A DNA stretch of 64,000 bases. Source: Zerene cesonia (taxonomy: Eukaryota; Arthropoda; Insecta; Lepidoptera; Pieridae). Location: the NCBI RefSeq assembly GCF_012273895.1, contig NC_052106.1, positions 558,001 through 622,000 of the forward strand. Reading direction: 5' to 3'. The notes beneath the pieces were generated by a model, which did no database searches, had not been told where the DNA came from, and was given only the letters and a program-made list of their open reading frames with translations. Shown piece after piece: positions 1 through 12,849 of this stretch. The stretch's first letter is position 1, and each line of letters begins with the position of its first letter. Made by a program: the position numbers and the translations under genes.

Positions 1-33
1 AAAAAAAAAAACAAAATAAAGGTGTCCACTCAC

Positions 34-3000
34 CGCAGTCGGCCCGCAGCGCGAGGTGCGTGTCGCGGCCGGCCGGCTCCCCCGCGCCGCCCCCCGCGCC
101 CGCGCCCGCCGCCGCCCCGCCCGCACCCGCGCCCGCCGCCCCCGCGCCCCGCTTCACGAGGATGGGGCCGGACAGCGCGTCCGATAACTTCAGCCTGCGC
201 AACGATGAATGAAGATCATAACAATAATTACCTTTAAGAAAAACAGTAAACCGCCTTCTGAATCATAACAACCCTTTTGGCATCCGGGCTCTAATGTTTA
301 CATATAACTAATTGGGGGGGTCAAAAATAAAAGTTTTTTTAGATGGTGTTTATAACATGTAACTGATAAACATCATCTCACCACCATCTTTTAGAACTAT
401 AATCATCATCACCTCTAAAAAATATTATACATCACCACAACTGACCTGTCATCCGCATCAGGCAAATCGGGCTCCGAACCAGCACTGGGCGGGAGTAAAG
501 CGTAGCGCTCTCCCAATGAGCACTCCAGCCCTCTCGCGCACTCAAGTCCTCTCGCGCAGTCGAGCCCGCGCGAGTACTCGAGTCCGCGCGAGAACTCGAG
601 CCCGCGCGAATACTCGAGTCCGCGCGAGTACTCGAGCCCGCGCGTGTACGGGTACGAGTCCTCGGCCGGACTGTACGCGCGGTACTCGGTATCGTCTAGT
701 AAACTAGGGACGGATAGGATTTCTTCGCTTCTAGTCTTTTGTATATCTCGTTTGCCTGCAAGAATTGACGTTCATTGAAAATTAAAAAAAATAATAATAA
801 TTAAGCTCTTTTATTTTACAAAATCTTTTCAAAAATTATAAGACCATGCAGTTCGTAAAAACAAGCTTCCTTTGAATATTAAATAAGAGGTTCAAAAGCA
901 ACAGACTATCACCAAAGATTTGACTAAACTTAAGTAAAATTAAGGAATTAAAAAATTAATTACACAAACTATTATACAAATTATAACATGTGGGTAATAA
1001 TTCCTATGCAACATTCAGTATAATACTACATCCTATCCTATTCCTATCCTATCCTACTTAATATTATAAATGTGAAAGTTTGTAAGGATGTGTGTGTTTG
1101 TTGTTCTTTCACGCAAAAATTACTGAACCAATTGCAATGAAATTTGGTACGTAGACAGCTGGACAACTAGAATATCATATAGGCAACTTTTTATCCCGAT
1201 ATTTCTACGGGATACAAACTTACGCGGATGAAACTGCGGGGCGCAGCTAGTATCATCATAATCTTAACAAGTTTACACAAATTTTGCAATGTGTTGCAAA
1301 TATTGTAAAGAGTTTGGTTTGTTTGTTTGTTTGTACGAGTTCATCTCAGGCACTACTGGTCCAATATGAAAAATTATTTCAGTGTTAGATAGCCCATACA
1401 TTGCTGAAAAATAAGTAAGTACCACGGGCGAAGGCAGGGCGGACCTCTAGCACTCTAATATATTGGATTGCTACTAACCAACAGGCGTCCTAGTGGTGAG
1501 CGAGTGCATCCTTTGCCGCAGCTGCATCATCTTGGCCATCGTGACGGCGTTCTCGTGGCCGCCGCTGGCCCCGGAAGCCGCACCGGTACCCGAGGGCCCC
1601 GGGGCCCTAGTGGCCCCGAGGCCGACGCACTCGTCAGTGTCGCACTCCACTAGGTGGCTGAGGGAAGATGAGTCTGTGGAAGTGAGGAATAGAATTGTTT
1701 GAAAAACAAAGAAATTTTAAAAGAATTGAAACAATTTGATCATGAGGCGCATCATGATTCGAACCCGCATATTCCGCTGTACCGTGACAACGCCTGACCT
1801 CTCGGCCAAACAAGAAATTGCCTCAGCGTTCGAATTTTTTTTTCTTATTCTTTGTTGTGAACCTTCCTGCTTGCTTTTGATAAAATTCACAACCAACCCC
1901 ACTCTATTATATTTCTGCTGATAAAATAATAAATTATGATATAAATATACAGTTCTCTTCAATGTATGTTATACGGCAATTTATGTCTTTAATGATTTTA
2001 ACAATGTATTAATAAACTATAACAACATTTATTTACTCTAAACAGACTGCTAAGGTGTCCTGAGGCGTTTCTCGGGCGTGTTTCCCCATTAGGAGCCCGT
2101 TAACAGTGACTTAAGACAGGACACAGCAAGCGGCACTCACACTTATTGCTATCGATGGGCGAGTAGGTGCCGTCCTTGTTCTCCTTCACGCGCAGCATGT
2201 TGACCCGCTCGCCCTCGCGGAACACCACCACCGTCACCTTGCAGCCGCTGCCCGAGCTGCTCTCGCATTCCCCGCTGTCCGAAAAAATAAAAATTATTAT
2301 TATTGAATATAATACTTTAAAAAACGAGAGAATTATTTAATCCTGACAATTCTAATCAGGGTTATATTATAAAGTGACTATATTGACTGGATTGAACTCG
2401 GGAAAAAAGTTTAGCCTATATTACTTAGTGGTTAGTTTTAAACGGTAAAATAACGATTTTAATCCTCCGATTATGACTTAAATTTAATAGAACAAAACTT
2501 TCTCATTCAAATCATTCTTCATAGTAAAATTGTAAATATAAAAGAAAAACCTTTTAGAAGCTAGCAGCCGTTCGATATCGTGCCAGGGCTCCGGCGGCGG
2601 CAGGCGACGCGTGGCCACCGGTCCGCCGCGGAGCCCGAGCACCAGGCGCAGCTTCGCCCCGTCGCACACCGACTGCTCACGGAGCGAACGCGCATCTTCT
2701 AGCTCGCGCAAGTTGTACACAAGGTGCTGTTGGGCTACTGGGATACCTGAATGTTGAATGGTGGTTATTTATAGTATTGTGTGCGAGTCAATTAAATATA
2801 TTCATAGGTTTTATGACCATTTATTATTTTATTATTGATTGAAATAATTGCTGCAACAGCAGATAGGCATCAAAACGAAAATTAAACAAAAATTACGACA
2901 TCATATTATCAATACATCTGTCTCTTCATTTTTTGTATGGACTTTATGCAGGTGCAAAAATGAAAGTGTACCTCCGATTTAAATAAAGTCTTGGGTTTGA

Positions 3001-5115
3001 ATTCGGACGACGCGATGAAAGAAAAAAATTGAATTTACAATTTATTATCATTATATATTTATCTGCACATTAATCACACCTCGGCTCAAATAGTGAAGGG
3101 AAACATTGTAAAGAAACCGACATGTCAAAGAATCAAAAGTTCGACGACATATGACATCTGCAAACCTGCACCTGGCCAGTATACCTTTATGACCTGAACC
3201 CACATAGGAGGCCAGTGTCTCTGCAGTGGGAACATATGGATACAGACTAATGGTGAAATGTATAATTTATTTATAATATTTATTATAATTATATGATGAT
3301 TATGTATCCAGTGCTACCATTGACATACACATTATTTTCTGTATAACTGAGTATAGCCTATTTCACTAACATTCTCTATTAAGTGGATAAAATGCATGTT
3401 AAGATGAAGGCTTAAACTAGTATAGTTACATGCCAGGTGGTCATTCACTATCAAACCAGCATAATCATTATGTGCATGTGTCACATACTGATTCACTGAA
3501 TTTGGAGGGTGGCCAAATGAAATCATCACTTTCACCGCATCTGACATTGAAATAAAAAGAACACCATGTATTTCTTGTTGCTATGCAAAGCTTTTATTAT
3601 TTAGACAACTAAAGAGTTTTTAGGAATAATGTTAATTCATGTTCCTGAATAAAATTTTCAAAATTTATATGTACTTTTTATAGAACACTGCAAACATGCA
3701 AAAAGCAATATTGTATATTTTTTAACAAGAGGATTTGGTAAAGAATCTGCTAGATACATACAAAATTAAATTAAATGTCAATGTGATATAGTAGATACAA
3801 TAATAATTGTGTTAAGTCCACAATCACTCCACATAGCTTTATGGGCTTTTTAAAAAAAAAACATTCAAGTTCTTCAAAAGAATTTTTCTAATTCTAAGAA
3901 TCCTCGATGTTTTTAAAACATTGAATGATTGTAGATGACTTTAAATGAGAAATTGGCAACTTTTATAAATTATATGAACAAATATAACTGTTGTGTTACT
4001 CAGGCAAGACAGAAACTCCAAAAATTATTAGCCAAAGATGTAGGGTAATTGAAGGGTCACTCATTTCTTGTTTTTGAGATCTTCAATTACACACATTTAA
4101 GCACACTTTCCCCATAAAATATCCATGGCAATTTAGGCAACTGTTTTATTATAAAAAGTGTATAAATACTAATTGGTAAACAGTATTTTCATATTGTGGT
4201 AGTAACATTTATGAATAGGTTACAATTCAAATATATCACCTATGAGTATGTTTACTGATTATGTTTAATTACACATAATATATCTTATTATCTGTAGGGT
4301 CAGCATACATTTATTTAAAGTAGTCTAATATAATATTATACAATAAAAGTTGTGTCAGATATATCACTCATTACTCAAGAATGGCAGACCTATTTCAATA
4401 AGTTTTAAGTTTTATTTGTCTTCACTTAGTTTAGGATTAGAACTGTTAAAAATTATATACTATAGAGATACCTATTTTAAGAAAATTGTTCTAATAGCTA
4501 TAATCATAACAAATTTAGGTCTTACAAATTGTAACATACATCATTTTCAAAGTTATATTATTCAATTTATTAGGCATACCTTTTTGGGTTATCTTACTTT
4601 TTATCTATATTAAAGTCCTGCAATAATATGGATGTAATATTGACAAAAGTAAAATTATTATGTTGAATACAAACATACAATATGCTCTTTTGTTTACAAT
4701 ATTTAGTAGTCCAAAGTCTTACAAATTCATTGAAATCTTTTGAGGATATCTACTGATATAAAGTGACCTTAAATAGTAGGTAAATAATTTAATTCATATC
4801 AACAAGTGTTCATGCTAGACGCAATAAATTTGTATGATTTACGCAGTACAAAAGCCACGACATTCTTTGTCGAGATGACGCGTGATAACAAGAAACAATA
4901 TATTGTGTAATCATATGAAAAACCCAATACTCACCTTCTACTCTATATATTTTCGACTTTATATCGAAAATAGTGTCGGAAGGCGAGACAGTGATTTCGA
5001 ACGCTGTCCCAGTGAGGGTTTCCACCAAGACTTCCATGGTCTGTTGGCTGGACACATCTTCCTGGAAGCCCTTCGATGTATTCGATAGTCTCTCAGGGTA
5101 TCCATGTTGTGACAT
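34..5115 (-). CDS. ZFAND4: ZFAND4 homologue, left-arm copy, truncated by the window edge (exons 1-6 of 9)
   Basis: Exons on the minus strand: 5115-4935, 2746-2551, 2274-2141, 1673-1479, 755-446 and 194-34. All have GT-AG borders and the same lengths and phases as the right-arm copy. The product begins with the ubiquitin-like domain, followed by the conserved block around FREGERVNMLRV and the hexapeptide and Gly/Ala repeats. Exons 7-9 with the AN1 zinc finger would lie before position 1. Coding differences from the right arm are few, for example Ala versus Gly in the Gly/Ser-rich part of exon 4. This is probably an allele of the gene at 16386-23203 rather than a paralogue. Confidence 0.88.
1058..1251 (+). 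mobile_element. Short interspersed repeat, family B (left arm)
   Basis: Begins near 'ttaatattataaatg' and ends 'gcggggcgcagctagt', with the internal core 'caatgaaatttggtac'. Other copies: 20254-20449, 33130-33327, 46579-46775, 51529-51722. It is preceded by a short (tccta)n run at 1027-1057. It looks like a non-autonomous lepidopteran element. Confidence 0.75.
1717..1880 (-). mobile_element. tRNA-derived SINE-like element in ZFAND4 intron 3 (left)
   Basis: Read on the minus strand it has a pol III A-box-like 'ggccgagaggtcaggcg' and, about 30 bases on, a B-box-like 'gggttcgaatc'. These are internal promoter boxes of a serine-tRNA-like head. It lacks a complete cloverleaf, so it is not a tRNA gene. 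Confidence 0.75.
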
Positions 5116-6046
5116 TTCACACGCGGTACAAACAATTAACTACCTGCGCCACATTGCACTTTAAAGAATTTTTATAGCACTTTGATTGTAATAAAATGGT
5201 TACACACTTGATGACGAATAAAACTTAATCGTTTGCAAATATTGAATTATTTCGTAATATGTTTAATTGAATGATTGGAAGAAGAAAAGTAAGCAGAACA
5301 AATAAAAATTTAAAGAAACTGAGACTATTTAGCAACAAAAATAATATTACACACAACGACTGAATGAAGGAAATATTTTTACCAGCCACAGAATATAAAT
5401 TTGGTTCATGTAGAAAAACAAATTCCTTATTCCACGTCCAAAATTGTCTATGAACGTGGGTAGTTTTTAAGAAATTAGAAAATTTTAATGTGTGCTCTGA
5501 TTTATTACCCACATTTATCCTTATGATAAAACATATCATTGTAATATGAATAAAAGGTATAGGTAAAGAATAACTTGTGACTATTACAAAAATGTTACAA
5601 ACCTAATTTAGAAACTTTTCAATTTAAAAACTTTGCATAATGCATAGATATTATACAGGTATACATATTTTTGTTTATATTTTCAAACAAGAATTTAACT
5701 CTTTCAATAGTATTTGCTTTTTTATGTGAAAAAGAAAAGAAATATTGATTGATTATTTTAGTAGGTATGTATTTTTGTATGTTTCGTGTCATAATTAAAT
5801 TGGATACTTTGATTCATTTTCAACCTTTTCTTATTTGTTACGTTAAAAACAAATGGTTAATTAGTTATTTTATTTATATTCTATGTTCAAAATGGGATAC
5901 ATATAATAAGAAATATTTTGCAACCTTATTTAATCTATGGTTGACATTAACATCTTTCGGATATAACTCTGCATACAATTTTCGTTGTCTATGCGTATCG
6001 AGTCTTTCTTTTCCGTGCTTCTTCGTTTACTGTAGAGGTTATAAAA
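5116..6046. promoter_or_regulatory. Shared head-to-head intergenic region of ZFAND4 and RpS26 (left)
   Basis: About 0.93 kb between two divergent start codons. It is AT-rich and holds the RpS26 pyrimidine tract near 6003. A 104-codon open frame on the ZFAND4 strand (5539-5225) has no recognisable family and is treated as chance. The right-arm equivalent is 15438-16385. Confidence 0.6.
6003..6026 (+). promoter_or_regulatory. 5'TOP-like pyrimidine tract of RpS26 (left)
   Basis: A pyrimidine-rich run (ctttcttttcc) lies about 40 bases before the RpS26 ATG, as expected for a terminal oligopyrimidine start of a ribosomal protein mRNA. The transcription start was not observed, so the exact base is an inference. 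Confidence 0.5.
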
Positions 6047-7268
6047 ATGGTTCGTAAAATTTTTAAAATAAAAGTGGTTTAAAAAAGTTAATACTTGTTA
6101 AAAAGCATTTAAATTGCTATAACTTCGAATGAGACATATTATTTCATTGTATTTTCTCGTAAATGATTTCATTTGCAATGCACGCGTGGTGGTTGTCATG
6201 TCAGGCATGTGGTGTGAAGGTGTAATTTTTGATTTCAGACACGCAAACGCCGTAACGGAGGACGAGCCAAGCACGGCCGTGGACACGTTAAGGCCGTGAG
6301 ATGCACCAACTGCGCTCGTTGCGTGCCAAAGGACAAGGCTATTAAAAAGTTTGTGATCAGAAATATCGTTGAAGCTGCCGCTGTGAGAGATATTAACGAA
6401 GCCTCCGTTTACACCTGTAAGTGCAGCAGTTAAAGAATATCTTATAAACATTAATTATATTGTTAAGTAAATCAGTGACTAAAATACCGAAAATATCTAA
6501 ATCATACAATCGCAACGAGTTATCGCGATTATCCATCGAGTGGATTTGAGGTGGATGTTGGAAAGTTTATGTGACAATACCATTAATTTTAAACAATATA
6601 GCAGTTGAATTTATAAGGAGGCACTTATATTTCTTGTAATTGTTTTATGATTGTTTTTAATCTTAACAAGAATCAAATCCCCATTAGAAGTTTAAAAAGC
6701 TCTCTCACACAATTTTCTATATCTTAACCTTTTTTCCCTAAGAGTATAGAATGATCGGAATATGTGAATCTAAAGTTGCACTTGCTTCATTAATTAAAGG
6801 ATGCATATTTATACATAACTAGCTGCACCCGGCAAACGCTGTTCTGCCTTACTCTTATCATTTAGGGGTGTGAAAAATAGATGTTAGCCGATTCTCAGAC
6901 CTACCCAATATGCTTACCAAATTTCAGAGGAATCGGTCAAGCCGTTTCGGAGGAGTATAGAGACTAACATTGTGACACGAGAATTTTATATATAAGATTT
7001 ATGAATGAGATGGAATTGCTGTATTCAAACAAAAATTGAATGTTTTTCCCGCAATAAACTTTAATGAAAACCAACATTAACACATAACAATTTTGTTTCA
7101 GCATTCCAGCTCCCCAAGTTATATGCAAAGTTGCACTACTGTGTGTCCTGCGCCATTCACAGTAAAGTAGTGCGTAACAGGTCTAAGAAGGACAGGCGTA
7201 TCCGTACACCACCCAAGAGTAACTTCCCCAGAGACATGCAACGTCCGCAAAATGTACAGAGGAAGTAA
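6047..7268 (+). CDS. RpS26: 40S ribosomal protein S26 (eS26), left-arm copy
   Basis: Exons: 6047-6049 (only the ATG), 6239-6416 and 7102-7268. The product is 115 residues, close to the usual 114-115. It starts MTRKRRNGGRAKHGRGHVKA and has the eS26 zinc-binding cysteines in CTNC and in the later CVSC, and an Arg/Lys-rich tail. eS26 is a small-subunit protein near the mRNA exit channel and contacts mRNA upstream of the start codon. The ATG stands alone in its exon: reading straight on from it meets a stop, and only the splice of ATG to ACA restores the family N-terminus. A polyadenylation signal (AATAAA, 7272-7277) follows the stop within four bases. The gene is head to head with ZFAND4. Confidence 0.96.
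6826..6993 (+). mobile_element. Short interspersed repeat, family A, in RpS26 intron 2 (left)
   Basis: Starts with an 'actagctgcacccgg' end and contains the core 'ccgtttcggaggagtat' and a terminal 'gagaattttatatata'. The same core occurs at 14486-14672 (mirror) and 58740-58870. Non-autonomous, no coding capacity. Confidence 0.7.
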
Positions 7269-8663
7269 TTTAATAAATTTGTAAAAACCATTGACTTTAT
7301 TATTTACTTGGTGGTCCCTACCCTACCCAAAACAGATAACATATTTTGATGTTAATTAATTGTCATAATTTTAAAATGTCATGTTGAAATTGCAATATGC
7401 ATTGAGTTGTAGATAACTTGTAAATATGTACTTGTGTTTTCACACCATTTTCCTAACTTACAATGTGTTTACTAGTGCTATTCTGAAATATGTTGGGAAA
7501 TATATAAAAGCTATTGTACTATCCCTATATCCATATAACCTCGGTACTTAATATATACCGTATTATACTCGGTGAACTGTGAAGTTGCAGCATTCTGGTG
7601 GAAGAATTTCTTCTGTGAAAGAATTTTTAAAATTGGTCAAACAGTTTTTGTGTGAAAATGTTACAAACTTAACACAACATCTCTTTATGTAATCTGGCCA
7701 AATATTTTGTAAATTATTTAATGGTGATGATATCTGACAATTTTTAATAAAAACCAACTTGGGCGATAGGATACTTTTTATCCCGATTTAAAAGCTCCTT
7801 TAGGATAAAACAGGAATCTTGATATCCGGGCAGAGCCGGGACGGGCGTCTATTAAAAAGTAAAACCATAAATTTCAGCTAGGTATCATTTATTACATTCA
7901 ATGTACAGCATTATACAACACAATGGTATTTAAAATGAGAGCATTTTAATAATTTTTTCAAAATAATTTATTTTTACACATACAAAGATTATAAGGCAAT
8001 TTTATATTGCTTTACCTACTTATATTTTGCAAAAACACTTTGAATGCAACTATATCCTGTAAGTGGTTAATATAAAAATATCGACATTTCAGAGCTGTTT
8101 TTTATGTATGGTTATTGTAAATTTATCTTTACAAAATGTATATTCCATGAATTATTTTTTGTCTATTTAGATCTATAAACTTGAACAGAATCATTTAATT
8201 GTAAGTAATTTAATATAAATGTATATATTTTTTTGATTTTGCCCATTATTGAAATTTATTTGGGAAACATTGGAAGGAGACTACATTTTGACTGGAGATT
8301 TAATCATGATCAATCTGTCTAGTGTCTTGAAATCAGGACTAAATTTAACAAATCACCATTTCACCATTCTAGTTAAAAAACGTGGCACCTACATACTTTA
8401 AGTTCTGCTGAATTAAACATGCATAACATTTAATTATATAGAATGGCATTTTATTACAAAATAATATCAAATTCCACCTTTTATAATACATGGAAATAAA
8501 GGCTTTAACACATTGATTTTAGATGTAACAGATCTCTTCAGCTGATGTATTACTCACTACAATTTTCTTAATTCTGTCATAAATGTGTGGTTCATACAGC
8601 AAACTTAGCAAAACGTCTAATAATATAACAAGCCTACACTAATAAATTCAAATTATGTTCACA
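7269..8663. other. Convergent intergenic region RpS26/PCNP (left)
   Basis: AT-rich 3' flanks of both genes. It includes a remnant of an interspersed repeat at about 7755-7860 (a 'ctttttatcccgattt' core followed by gggacgggcgtc). No further gene is seen. The mirrored right-arm region is 12850-14217, with the same remnant at about 13662-13760. Confidence 0.7.
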
Positions 8664-9942
8664 TTATGGCCCTTGTAATTTGTATATAGTTTTGGGTAAC
8701 TTTGTGAAGTCAGGCTTTTCAGCTGTTTCCAGGGCTTGCTTTAGGTTCTTCTCAAACACCTTCTTGGCATCGCAGAACCCTTGTTTTGTTTTGCCAAAGG
8801 AATTGGGACCAGCTGATGTTGGTGTTTCTCTAAAAATAAAATAATAACAGTAAGAACAACTCCATTAGATTTCATCACTAGGATAAATTAAGCATACATT
8901 AATTTCTATTATTATATGCAGAGATAATTTTTCTTTTTCAATAGTTATTCTAGTTTTATATAAAATATATATTAGATATTGAAGCTATTGTCAAAACAAT
9001 TAACTGAATCTGCCTTGATAGCTGATTAATTATTATTTAAATATTTAATAACTATTATTTGAGTAAAGTTTACTTTAGATTTTCTTTTTTGGTACACATG
9101 ATAGTTTTGATAGATGCCAAGGTGCCTATTTTTATATCATATGTTGATAACTGAAGTAGAGTAAGGTGTAAAGTTATTCAACTAATGATAACATACCTGC
9201 CAATATTTCTCATCCTCATTCGAGCCTCAGCGGGCATTTCTTCGGGTTCATCATCATCATCAGTATTGAAGACAGAAGCCACAGTTGGCTTAGGAGCAAC
9301 TATTGGTATAGGCTTTGATGACCCACCTAATGTCATCTTAATGGGAGCCTTGGGCTTTGTGAATCCAATAGATATTTTGCTAATACGTGGTGGAGGCGGT
9401 GGCGCTGGGACTTCCTCGTCAGAATCCCATGACTCAGGCGAGTGCTTTTGCTTTTCTGAAATAGTTTTATTTTATTGTTGTATATTATATTCATACAACA
9501 TTTGAAAGCTGAATTAAGTCAACCGCAATAAAATTATAATATTTAAATTCTACGTTTGCAAGTTCACGCATGGGTATCAATTACGCCGCGTAAACATATA
9601 AAAGGAAAGTAATAAAGCCATCCAACCTTCATAATAAGTATCTTTGTCTCGACTCCTGTCATCTGGCGACTTCCTATAGGGGCTTCGTGATTGCCTTTGC
9701 ATCGGAGACCTCGATCTTGACCGCGTCTTTCGTCCATAGCTCTCGGCATACCTCCTAGAATCATCACGCGACGATCGAGATGACCCTGCCAATGTAAAAA
9801 CACTGGCAAAGATAAATAAAGCGCATATCTGAACAAAATGGAAATATTGGCTGCACTAGCCATATTTTTTTCTAAGTTTAGAGACAGTATATTTTACCCA
9901 TAACAATCGAATACCTTTATAATCTCGGTAATGTTCACTCAT
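8664..9942 (-). CDS. PCNP: PEST-containing nuclear protein homologue, left-arm copy
   Basis: Exons on the minus strand: 9942-9915, 9785-9627, 9455-9197 and 8829-8664 (203 residues). The product matches vertebrate PCNP in its C-terminal half: an acidic EEMPAEARMRMRNIGRETPT block, then TSAGPNSFGKTKQGF. The N-terminal half has an Arg/Ser-rich stretch (about residues 10-60) that resembles splicing-factor RS regions. PCNP is a small nuclear protein linked to ubiquitin-dependent turnover and cell-cycle control in vertebrates. The stop codon is TAA, whereas the right-arm copy has TGA. The 5' end faces the palindrome gap. Confidence 0.92.
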
Positions 9943-10273
9943 GTTTGAGCCGTGGATAATATTCAATCATTAAAAAATATTTGATAAACGATTTTCATCT
10001 ATTTAACAAGGGAATAATTGATACTTGTGAAATATAAGTATTAAATCAGAGTGTAAAATCGAGTTTGCAACTTGACTTTTTTTTAGACTCAGATCGCCAT
10101 ATTTTATTCTGATAACGTCAACACGAAATGTCATTGAAACGTTATTTAAAATTTATTCGTCCTAAAAATAATGTGTATTTATTTGTTGTAAGAAAACTCT
10201 CGAACAAATTCGTATGAACCATTTTCAATCAAACTTACTGTAATGTAACTCAAAAAAGGCTTACAATTCTTAA

Positions 10274-11273
10274 NNNNNNNNNNNNNNNNNNNNNNNNNNN
10301 NNNNNNNNNNNNNNNNNNNNNNNNNNNNNNNNNNNNNNNNNNNNNNNNNNNNNNNNNNNNNNNNNNNNNNNNNNNNNNNNNNNNNNNNNNNNNNNNNNNN
10401 NNNNNNNNNNNNNNNNNNNNNNNNNNNNNNNNNNNNNNNNNNNNNNNNNNNNNNNNNNNNNNNNNNNNNNNNNNNNNNNNNNNNNNNNNNNNNNNNNNNN
10501 NNNNNNNNNNNNNNNNNNNNNNNNNNNNNNNNNNNNNNNNNNNNNNNNNNNNNNNNNNNNNNNNNNNNNNNNNNNNNNNNNNNNNNNNNNNNNNNNNNNN
10601 NNNNNNNNNNNNNNNNNNNNNNNNNNNNNNNNNNNNNNNNNNNNNNNNNNNNNNNNNNNNNNNNNNNNNNNNNNNNNNNNNNNNNNNNNNNNNNNNNNNN
10701 NNNNNNNNNNNNNNNNNNNNNNNNNNNNNNNNNNNNNNNNNNNNNNNNNNNNNNNNNNNNNNNNNNNNNNNNNNNNNNNNNNNNNNNNNNNNNNNNNNNN
10801 NNNNNNNNNNNNNNNNNNNNNNNNNNNNNNNNNNNNNNNNNNNNNNNNNNNNNNNNNNNNNNNNNNNNNNNNNNNNNNNNNNNNNNNNNNNNNNNNNNNN
10901 NNNNNNNNNNNNNNNNNNNNNNNNNNNNNNNNNNNNNNNNNNNNNNNNNNNNNNNNNNNNNNNNNNNNNNNNNNNNNNNNNNNNNNNNNNNNNNNNNNNN
11001 NNNNNNNNNNNNNNNNNNNNNNNNNNNNNNNNNNNNNNNNNNNNNNNNNNNNNNNNNNNNNNNNNNNNNNNNNNNNNNNNNNNNNNNNNNNNNNNNNNNN
11101 NNNNNNNNNNNNNNNNNNNNNNNNNNNNNNNNNNNNNNNNNNNNNNNNNNNNNNNNNNNNNNNNNNNNNNNNNNNNNNNNNNNNNNNNNNNNNNNNNNNN
11201 NNNNNNNNNNNNNNNNNNNNNNNNNNNNNNNNNNNNNNNNNNNNNNNNNNNNNNNNNNNNNNNNNNNNNNNNN
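10274..11273. other. Assembly gap, 1000 N, at the palindrome centre
   Basis: Exactly 1000 N, the size often used for a gap of unknown length. It lies exactly at the symmetry axis of the inverted repeat. Confidence 0.99.
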
Positions 11274-11604
11274 TTAAGAATTGTAAGCCTTTTTTGAGTT
11301 ACATTACAGTAAGTTTGATTGAAAATGGTTCATACGAATTTGTTCGAGAGTTTTCTTACAACAAATAAATACACATTATTTTTAGGACGAATAAATTTTA
11401 AATAACGTTTCAATGACATTTCGTGTTGACGTTATCAGAATAAAATATGGCGATCTGAGTCTAAAAAAAAGTCAAGTTGCAAACTCGATTTTACACTCTG
11501 ATTTAATACTTATATTTCACAAGTATCAATTATTCCCTTGTTAAATAGATGAAAATCGTTTATCAAATATTTTTTAATGATTGAATATTATCCACGGCTC
11601 AAAC

Positions 11605-12849
11605 ATGAGTGAACATTACCGAGATTATAAAGGTATTCGATTGTTATGGGTAAAATATACTGTCTCTAAACTTAGAAAAAAATATGGCTAGTGCAGCCAA
11701 TATTTCCATTTTGTTCAGATATGCGCTTTATTTATCTTTGCCAGTGTTTTTACATTGGCAGGGTCATCTCGATCGTCGCGTGATGATTCTAGGAGGTATG
11801 CCGAGAGCTATGGACGAAAGACGCGGTCAAGATCGAGGTCTCCGATGCAAAGGCAATCACGAAGCCCCTATAGGAAGTCGCCAGATGACAGGAGTCGAGA
11901 CAAAGATACTTATTATGAAGGTTGGATGGCTTTATTACTTTCCTTTTATATGTTTATGCGGCGTAATTGATACCCATGCGTGAACTTGCAAACGTAGAAT
12001 TTAAATATTATAATTTTATTGCGGTTGACTTAATTCAGCTTTCAAATGTTGTATGCATATAATATACAACAATAAAATTAAACTATTTCAGAAAAGCAAA
12101 AGCACTCGCCTGAGTCATGGGATTCTGACGAGGAAGTCCCAGCGCCACCGCCTCCACCACGTATTAGCAAAATATCTATTGGATTCACAAAGCCCAAGGC
12201 TCCCATTAAGATGACATTAGGTGGGTCATCAAAGCCTGTACCAATAGTTGCTCCTAAGCCAACTGTGGCTTCTGTCTTCAATACTGATGATGATGATGAA
12301 CCTGAAGAAATGCCTGCTGAGGCCCGAATGAGGATGAGAAATATTGGCAGGTATGTTATCATAAGTTGAATAACTTTACACCTTACTCTACCTCAGCTAT
12401 CAGCATATGATATAATAATAGGCACCTCGACATGTATCAAAACTATCACAAAGAAAAACTAAAGTAAACTAAAAAATTCAATAATAATCGGCTATCAAGG
12501 CAGATTCAGTTAATTGTTTTGACAATAGCTTCAATATCTAATATATATTTTATATAAAACTAGAATAACTATTGAAAAAGAAAAATTATCTCTGCATATA
12601 ATAATAGAAATTAATGTGTGCTTAATTTATCCTAGTGATGAAATCTAATGGAGTTCTTCTTACTGTTATTATTTTATTTTTAGAGAAACACCAACATCAG
12701 CTGGTCCCAATTCCTTTGGCAAAACAAAACAAGGGTTCTGCGATGCCAAGAAGGTGTTTGAGAAGAACCTAAAGCAAGCCCTGGAAACAGCTGAAAAGCC
12801 TGACTTCACAAAGTTACCCAAAACTATATACAAATTACAAGGGCCATGA
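11605..12849 (+). CDS. PCNP: PEST-containing nuclear protein homologue, right-arm copy
   Basis: Exons: 11605-11632, 11762-11920, 12092-12350 and 12684-12849, 612 nt in all, giving 203 residues with consistent phases. Domains in order: a short N-terminus (MSEHYRDYKG), an Arg/Ser-rich segment, an acidic and proline-rich segment (DSDEEVPAPPPPP), an SIGFTKPKAPIKM segment and the conserved PCNP C-terminal block. Vertebrate PCNP is about 178 residues; the RS stretch accounts for much of the difference. The stop codon is TGA. A likely polyadenylation signal is AATAAA at 13058-13063. Confidence 0.92.

Larger units (their letters stand above)
1..10273. repeat. Left arm of a 10-kb inverted repeat
   Basis: This arm is the near-complete reverse complement of 11274-21569. 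PCNP, RpS26 and ZFAND4 exons 1-6 occur in both arms in mirrored order, and the sequence at the gap edge (ending ...attcttaa) mirrors the first bases after the gap (ttaagaat...). The arms are not identical: PCNP ends in TAA here and TGA in the right arm, ZFAND4 exons 4 and 6 differ by a few bases, and the right arm has an extra 78-bp tandem copy near 20650-20795. This divergence argues against a simple read-through hairpin artefact and fits two haplotypes joined head to head. Confidence 0.95.

Noticed and set aside
3332..3547. 71-codon frame in ZFAND4 intron 1, identical in both arms (also 17955-18170)
   Set aside because: Identity between arms is expected because the arms are nearly identical overall; no family motif and no splice support.
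5225..5539. 104-codon frame between ZFAND4 and RpS26 (also 15962-16276)
   Set aside because: AT-rich, low-complexity hydrophobic sequence without recognisable similarity; it lies in the likely 5' flank.
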